NCBI GenBank assembly: GCA_024399545.1
Contig: JAKSNS010000029.1
Span: 1-32,470 of the forward strand
Source of the DNA: Paludibacteraceae bacterium
GTDB lineage: Bacteria > Bacteroidota > Bacteroidia > Bacteroidales > Paludibacteraceae
DNA length: 32,470 bases
Direction: 5' to 3'
Shown here: positions 28,280-32,470 of the stretch, piece by piece
Position numbering within the stretch: the first letter of the stretch is position 1
How the letters are laid out: the number at the start of each line of letters is the position of its first letter
Made by a program: the position numbers and the translations under genes
The notes under the pieces: generated by a model
What the model saw: the letters and a program-made list of their open reading frames with translations, nothing else
What the model was told of the DNA's origin: nothing
Databases searched by the model: none

Positions 28280-31132
28280 TTAGCGTGTAGGCATCATGAC
28301 CACCTCTACACGGTTGTTCTGCTCGTAGAGTGCCTTGAGGGTCTGCTGGATGGCAGCACCGTCGATGGCGTTGACTGTTGGCAGATAGTCAGTGAGGTAG
28401 TTGACATTGTTGTTGTAGTACTGTGGAAGGATTGTGTGGAGCCAGAAGTAGTTTTCGCGGAGGTCCTGGTTGTACTCTTTAACGAGATTCTCCTTCTCCT
28501 TGTTGAGGTCAGTGGCGAGAGGGCCGTCCTTTATGATTGTCTCCATCTCTTCATAGACGATGTTGAGCAGGCGGTTCTGCTTGTCAGGGTCAGTGTCGAA
28601 GTTGGCGAGGAGAAGCATGCAAGGGACAGGGCGTTTCTGCATCTGGCAGTAAGTTCCTACACCGTAAGAACCACCTTCGCGCTCGCGGATAGATTCAAGG
28701 TAACGGGTGCTGAGAATGCTGCCGATGAGATTAGCCTTCAGACGGTTGGCAAGAGTGTATTCAAAGTCGTAGCCTGTGATGACAACACGGTTTGAGGCTG
28801 TCTTTGTAGCCATTGGGCGTTTGAAGTAGTCGTAGTTTCCTCCACGGGCATAATACATGTGGTCGTCAACATAGTCCTCGAATTTCTTAGTGGTTTTGAG
28901 ACCGCCGAGCCATTTCTCAAGAAGGGCGATTGTGGCAGGGTCGTTAGCGTCGATGTTACCTACGAAATAGAAGGTGAAGTCGGCAGGGTTGGCGAAACGC
29001 TCCTTGTAGATGGCGATTGCGCGCTTCTGGTTGAGAAGTTTGATGGTGTTGGTGTCTGGGATGATATTGCGCTCAGAGTTAGCATAAAGAGCCTTGCTGA
29101 TACGGTCGCTGAACTCGGTCTTAGGGTTGGCTGAGCGAGAGGCGAGAGAAGACATTACAATGCTGACAAGGCTTTGGAACAACTTGTCGTCAGTGCGTGG
29201 GGCAGTGAAGTAGAGGTAGTTCAGTTTGAGCATAGTCTCGAAATCCTTGATTGTAGAATAGCCAGACATAGACTCGGTGAAGCGGTCGATGGAAGGATTG
29301 ACACTTGCCTCCTTGCCTGCGAGGACTTTCTGGAGGTCGGTAGGGGTGAATGTTCCAATACCATTATATGCGACTACAGTAGTGGCAAGTTGTGCGTTGA
29401 TAAGGTCAGAGGCTGGGTAAAGTGCGAAACCACCCTTCGAGACAGCGTCCATATTGATTTCGTCGCTCTTGAAGTCAGTGGTCTTGATGACAACCTTTAT
29501 GCCGTTGTTGAGGACGAGTTCAGTAACATCAAGGTCAGTGTTCTTAGTTGTAGAAACGACTTTTCCTGCCTTTGGCTCTTTTGCAACGAGAGGGCGGTCA
29601 ATCTTGTTATCTTTTGGAGCCTCGATGGTGAGGTTCTTGGCATCAAGGTATGTCTGGAGGAGAACCTGCTCTGATGGCATCTGGCACTCGTCACAACCCA
29701 TACCGTTTTCGTCCTTCTTGTCCTTACCCAAGGCGATGATATACATGTTACGGTTGTCTTCAGGTATGAGTTTACTGAAGATTTGGTTAAGTACCTGGAC
29801 GTTGATTTGCGAGAGGAGGAGCTTACAGGTCTGAAGGTCGAAATAAGGTGAAGTCAGGCTACGGCCGTTGTTGTCGAGGTAATGGCGGTAGCAACCTCTT
29901 GCAAGTGATTGGCTTTCGCGGTTGTTGCGCTCGTTGAACGAACTCTCAAGAGAAGAGAGGTAGTTGGCCTTAACTATTTCAAGCTCTGATTCCGTGATAC
30001 CATAGCGGCGGAGTTTCTCGAACTCTGTACAGAGGTCACGGAATGCGGCAAGCTCCTTACCGTTCTTTGGTGACACGCCAAACTCGAAAGCGTCAGTCTC
30101 GCCAGCATAGTTGTCGTAGTAACCGTACATTCTTGTGAAGTTGCAGTCAGGGTTCTGGGTAAGTTCCTCGAAACGTGTGTTCATGCACTGAGCCAAGATA
30201 TCGAGCATTAAATCTGAGGCATAGCCGGCAAGCGAGAGTGTAACCTCGGCTGGCTGGTGTGGGTGTTTGAAGCCGAAACTGATGGTCTGATACTGAGCCT
30301 CGTGATCAAGATAAACGCCTACTATTGGTTTTTCGTTGTCTATAGCACCGTAGCGTGTACGAGGGGTGAGGCCTACGCGTGGCTCGACGGGCGAGAAGAG
30401 TTTGACGATTTTCTGCTCCATCTTGTCAACATCGATGTCACCAACGACAACGATTGCCTGGAGGTCTGGACCGTACCATTTCTCGTAGTAGTCGCGGATT
30501 GCCTGGTAAGAGAAGTTGTTGATAACGGCTGTATCACCGATTACGTCACGCTTGGCATACTGTGAGCCAGGCATGGTGAGACGCATAGCGTTGCGCCACA
30601 TACGGCGTGAGGCGGTGTTGCCTGTACGCCACTCCTCGCGGATTACGCCACGCTCGTTGTCAATCTCCTCGCCAAGGAGGGAAACGGCGCATGACCAGTC
30701 GTAGAGGACGAGAAGGGCAGAGTCGAGGATGCTCTCACGGGTTGTTGGGACGTTCGAGAGACGATAGACAGTCTCGTCGAGCGAAGTATAGGCGTTGATG
30801 TCGCCACCGAAACTTACACCTACGCTCTCGAAATAGTTGATGATGCCCTTGCCAGGGAAATGCTCGGTACCGTTGAAGCACATGTGCTCAAGGAAGTGTG
30901 CGAGACCGTTCTGGTGGTCCTCCTCAAGGATTGCACCTACCGCCTGTGCGATGTGGAACTCGCAGCGTTCTTTAGGACGCTCATTGTGGCGGATGTAGTA
31001 AGTCAGACCGTTAGGCAGTTTGCCATAGCGGACGGCAGAATCCATAGGCACAGGACGCATCATTGGATTTTCCTGTGCGAATGCAGCGAATGATATGAAC
31101 ATTGCCGCAAATAACATAATGAATTTCTTCAT
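28280..31132 (-). CDS. M16-family zinc metallopeptidase, secreted
   Basis: A 950-residue insulinase-type (M16) peptidase of the two-module kind. Signal peptide MKKFIMLFAAMFISFAAFAQ, then PNGLTYYIRHN. The inverted zinc motif HFLEH is at 79-83 (GLAHFLEHMCFNGTEHFPG), and the third zinc ligand is expected in the NERGVIREEW region about 80 residues on. The second, inactive-type M16 module occupies about 540-930. The protein should act in the periplasm on small peptides or misfolded fragments. The ATG at 31132 is chosen because the longer frame to 31201 crosses the promoter. It is monocistronic, ends at the strong terminator and is divergent from the DUF59 gene. Confidence 0.95.
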   Translation of the reverse strand: MKKFIMLFAAMFISFAAFAQENPMMRPVPMDSAVRYGKLPNGLTYYIRHNERPKERCEFHIAQAVGAILEEDHQNGLAHFLEHMCFNGTEHFPGKGIINYFESVGVSFGGDINAYTSLDETVYRLSNVPTTRESILDSALLVLYDWSCAVSLLGEEIDNERGVIREEWRTGNTASRRMWRNAMRLTMPGSQYAKRDVIGDTAVINNFSYQAIRDYYEKWYGPDLQAIVVVGDIDVDKMEQKIVKLFSPVEPRVGLTPRTRYGAIDNEKPIVGVYLDHEAQYQTISFGFKHPHQPAEVTLSLAGYASDLMLDILAQCMNTRFEELTQNPDCNFTRMYGYYDNYAGETDAFEFGVSPKNGKELAAFRDLCTEFEKLRRYGITESELEIVKANYLSSLESSFNERNNRESQSLARGCYRHYLDNNGRSLTSPYFDLQTCKLLLSQINVQVLNQIFSKLIPEDNRNMYIIALGKDKKDENGMGCDECQMPSEQVLLQTYLDAKNLTIEAPKDNKIDRPLVAKEPKAGKVVSTTKNTDLDVTELVLNNGIKVVIKTTDFKSDEINMDAVSKGGFALYPASDLINAQLATTVVAYNGIGTFTPTDLQKVLAGKEASVNPSIDRFTESMSGYSTIKDFETMLKLNYLYFTAPRTDDKLFQSLVSIVMSSLASRSANPKTEFSDRISKALYANSERNIIPDTNTIKLLNQKRAIAIYKERFANPADFTFYFVGNIDANDPATIALLEKWLGGLKTTKKFEDYVDDHMYYARGGNYDYFKRPMATKTASNRVVITGYDFEYTLANRLKANLIGSILSTRYLESIREREGGSYGVGTYCQMQKRPVPCMLLLANFDTDPDKQNRLLNIVYEEMETIIKDGPLATDLNKEKENLVKEYNQDLRENYFWLHTILPQYYNNNVNYLTDYLPTVNAIDGAAIQQTLKALYEQNNRVEVVMMPTR

Positions 31133-31190
31133 AATATAAAGATTAAAATTGATTTTCCGGTGGATTGTAATCGCATTTTGATTTCGGGTG

Positions 31191-31222
31191 CAAAGTAACA
31201 AATAATTTCTGAAACTACCAAA
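31191..31222 (-). promoter_or_regulatory. Promoter of the M16 peptidase gene
   Basis: Minus-strand TTTG (complement of 31219-31222), 20 bp, TTACTTTG (complement of 31191-31198), one mismatch in the -7 box. The -33 box overlaps a 12-bp hairpin arm (31221-31232 paired with 31238-31249). Confidence 0.65.
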
Positions 31223-31249
31223 TAATTTATCGTTTTTCGATAAATTATT
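31221..31249. promoter_or_regulatory. Hairpin-forming dyad between divergent promoters
   Basis: AATAATTTATCG (31221-31232) and CGATAAATTATT (31238-31249) are perfect inverted copies around TTTTT. It touches the M16 -33 box and lies 18 bp before the DUF59 -33 box, so it could be a shared operator. Confidence 0.65.
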
Positions 31250-31266
31250 TTTTAGTCGGGAGAATA

Positions 31267-31298
31267 ATTGGTGGTTTCGGAAAAAATCCGTATCTTTG
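31267..31298 (+). promoter_or_regulatory. Promoter of the DUF59 gene
   Basis: ATTG (31267-31270), 20 bp, TATCTTTG (31291-31298). The -7 box is perfect and the -33 box is a 3/4 match, 19 bp before the ATG at 31318. Confidence 0.75.
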
Positions 31299-31317
31299 CA
31301 ACAAAATTGTAAGCACT

Positions 31318-31620
31318 ATGTTAGAGTTAGAAACACGCATCGTGAAGATGCTCAAAACGGTCTTTGACCCAGAGATTCCAGTCAACGTCTATGACCTTGG
31401 ACTGATATACAGGATAGAGGAAAACGATGGTAATGTGGAGATTGACATGACTTTGACCGCGCCAAACTGTCCTGCGGCAGACTTCATCGCCGACGACGTG
31501 AGGGAGAAAGTTGCGTCGGTGAAAGGCGTGAAGGAGGTCAAGGTGAACATCGTCTATGAACCAGAGTGGGACAGGGAAATGATGTCGGAAGAGGCGAAAC
31601 TGGAGTTGGGTCTGCTATGA
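31318..31620 (+). CDS. MIP18/DUF59-family Fe-S cluster assembly protein
   Basis: A 100-residue MIP18-family (DUF59) protein, the SufT/PaaD-like group that assists maturation of Fe-S proteins in the cytoplasm. The family signature DPEIPVNVYDLGLIY is at about 17-31, and TLTAPNCPAADFI carries the conserved Cys. The length equals the single-domain family size. Its stop overlaps the next gene's start (ATGA), so the two are translationally coupled. SufT-like is the best name, but no suf genes are in view. Confidence 0.92.
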   Translation: MLELETRIVKMLKTVFDPEIPVNVYDLGLIYRIEENDGNVEIDMTLTAPNCPAADFIADDVREKVASVKGVKEVKVNIVYEPEWDREMMSEEAKLELGLL

Positions 31621-32393
31621 AATACTGGTTTGTGGCGGACGTGCATCTGGGTTGCCGTGCGATGGACGACAGGGAAGAGGTGGAGAAGGCATTCATTGAG
31701 TGGCTCAGACGGGCGTGCGATGACCCCGAGACAGCGGCGGTTTATCTGTTAGGCGACATCTTCGATTTCTGGTTTGAGTTTGCATATACAGTGCCTGAGA
31801 AGCAGTACCGGAGAGTGTTGGATTTGCTCAGTGAGTTGTCGAAGAAGACGGAGATACATTTCGTGCAGGGAAACCATGACCAGTGGACGTACGGTTATTT
31901 GGAGAAGAGGTGCGGGTTGAAGGTCGATGGAAAGATAAATGAGGTGAAGATTTGCGGGAAGAGGGTGGTGCTGGCGCATGGTCATGCTATGAATTGTAAG
32001 GGAAAGGCTGTGAGGTTGATGAATGGAATATTTGAAAACAGGGTGTGCCAATGGGGTTTCCGCCATCTTGTTGTTCCCTATTTAGGGCTTGAGTTTGGTT
32101 TCAGGTGGAGTGCGTCAAGCCATAGGAAACATAATAAGCCACAGGACGAGGATAGGGCTATTGATTATTATCAGCCGCACGGAGGTGACAATCTGAGAGA
32201 TGAGCAGATTCAGTGGAGCAGGGCGTATTTGAAAGAACATCCTGATATAGATTATGTAATAATGGGGCATCGCCATATTGGTGAGAATATGATGATAGGC
32301 GAGACGCAGGTTATGATACTTGATGATTTCTATAGCCAGAGGGGGTATGCGTTGATTGATGATGGTGTGCTTTCGATGGAGTATTTTGTTTAG
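31617..32393 (+). CDS. lpxH: LpxH-like UDP-2,3-diacylglucosamine diphosphatase
   Basis: A 258-residue calcineurin-like metallophosphoesterase. All metal motifs are visible: VADVHLG (Asp8, His10), LLGDIFDFW (Asp47), GNHD (85-88), HGH (121-123) and MGHRH near residue 218. LGDIFDFW is characteristic of the LpxH group, which hydrolyses UDP-2,3-diacylglucosamine to lipid X in lipid A synthesis at the inner membrane. It is slightly longer than E. coli LpxH (240). The frame open to 31566 lies inside the preceding gene; ATG 31617 overlaps its stop by 4 bp and gives a normal N-terminus. Another metallophosphoesterase substrate is possible, so the symbol is tentative. Confidence 0.85.
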   Translation: MKYWFVADVHLGCRAMDDREEVEKAFIEWLRRACDDPETAAVYLLGDIFDFWFEFAYTVPEKQYRRVLDLLSELSKKTEIHFVQGNHDQWTYGYLEKRCGLKVDGKINEVKICGKRVVLAHGHAMNCKGKAVRLMNGIFENRVCQWGFRHLVVPYLGLEFGFRWSASSHRKHNKPQDEDRAIDYYQPHGGDNLRDEQIQWSRAYLKEHPDIDYVIMGHRHIGENMMIGETQVMILDDFYSQRGYALIDDGVLSMEYFV

Positions 32394-32470
32394 GTGAGCA
32401 GTGACATTTGGTTTTATATTGCAGAAATACATATTTGATTATAAGTGAGTCCGTGATTTGTTTTTGACGT

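Overview
The window reads as a gut or oral Bacteroidales chromosome, most likely Prevotella-like. Nearly every transcription unit is preceded by the Bacteroidota promoter pattern TTTG-N19/20-TAnnTTTG, and Shine-Dalgarno sites are essentially absent. The gene content also fits: BspA-type LRR proteins, a fimbrillin-like lipoprotein, AAA-ATPase_like/PD-(D/E)XK proteins, DUF3987 and an M16 peptidase. This assignment is inference from motifs and families; no database search was run.

Region A (1-10.1 kb, all minus strand) is a dense phospho-signalling island. The upstream unit (9515 to 5060) encodes a small divergent Ser/Thr kinase, a kinase fused to membrane helices and a BspA-like LRR sensor, a stand-alone LytTR DNA-binding protein and a membrane FHA/zinc-ribbon protein. 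The downstream unit (4908 to the left edge, with its own promoter) encodes a membrane EF-hand protein, a small acidic protein, a secreted caspase-like (C14) protease, a zinc-ribbon/FHA protein, a membrane-anchored PP2C phosphatase and a tandem double kinase that runs off the window. Writers (four kinase domains), eraser (PP2C), readers (two FHA proteins), a transcriptional output (LytTR) and a possible Ca-linked protease effector sit together. The kinase genes share a 626-bp perfect repeat, which indicates recent duplication or gene conversion. This is the best candidate for an undescribed system.

Region B (10.1-18.2 kb) is a mobile or accessory zone. It holds an IS630-family element with intact ends and TA target duplication but a frameshifted transposase, inserted in the remnant of a DUF4143-type ATPase gene. 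It also holds a lone DUF3987 gene, an AAA-ATPase_like/PD-(D/E)XK protein, two tandem ATPase_2-type paralogues with duplicated promoters (one with a 44-bp palindrome at its predicted transcription start), and a 187-bp MITE-like element.

Region C (18.2-24.3 kb) has a Fic protein and a lipoprotein transcribed divergently from metG. A BspA-like secreted protein and a six-helix membrane protein follow metG in one unit closed by a strong terminator.

Region D (24.3-32.5 kb) holds a fimbrillin-like lipoprotein with a small leader gene and an upstream G11 tract, a second AAA/PD-(D/E)XK paralogue bracketed by two related hairpins, an M16 zinc peptidase, a DUF59/MIP18 Fe-S assembly protein and an LpxH-like UDP-2,3-diacylglucosamine hydrolase.
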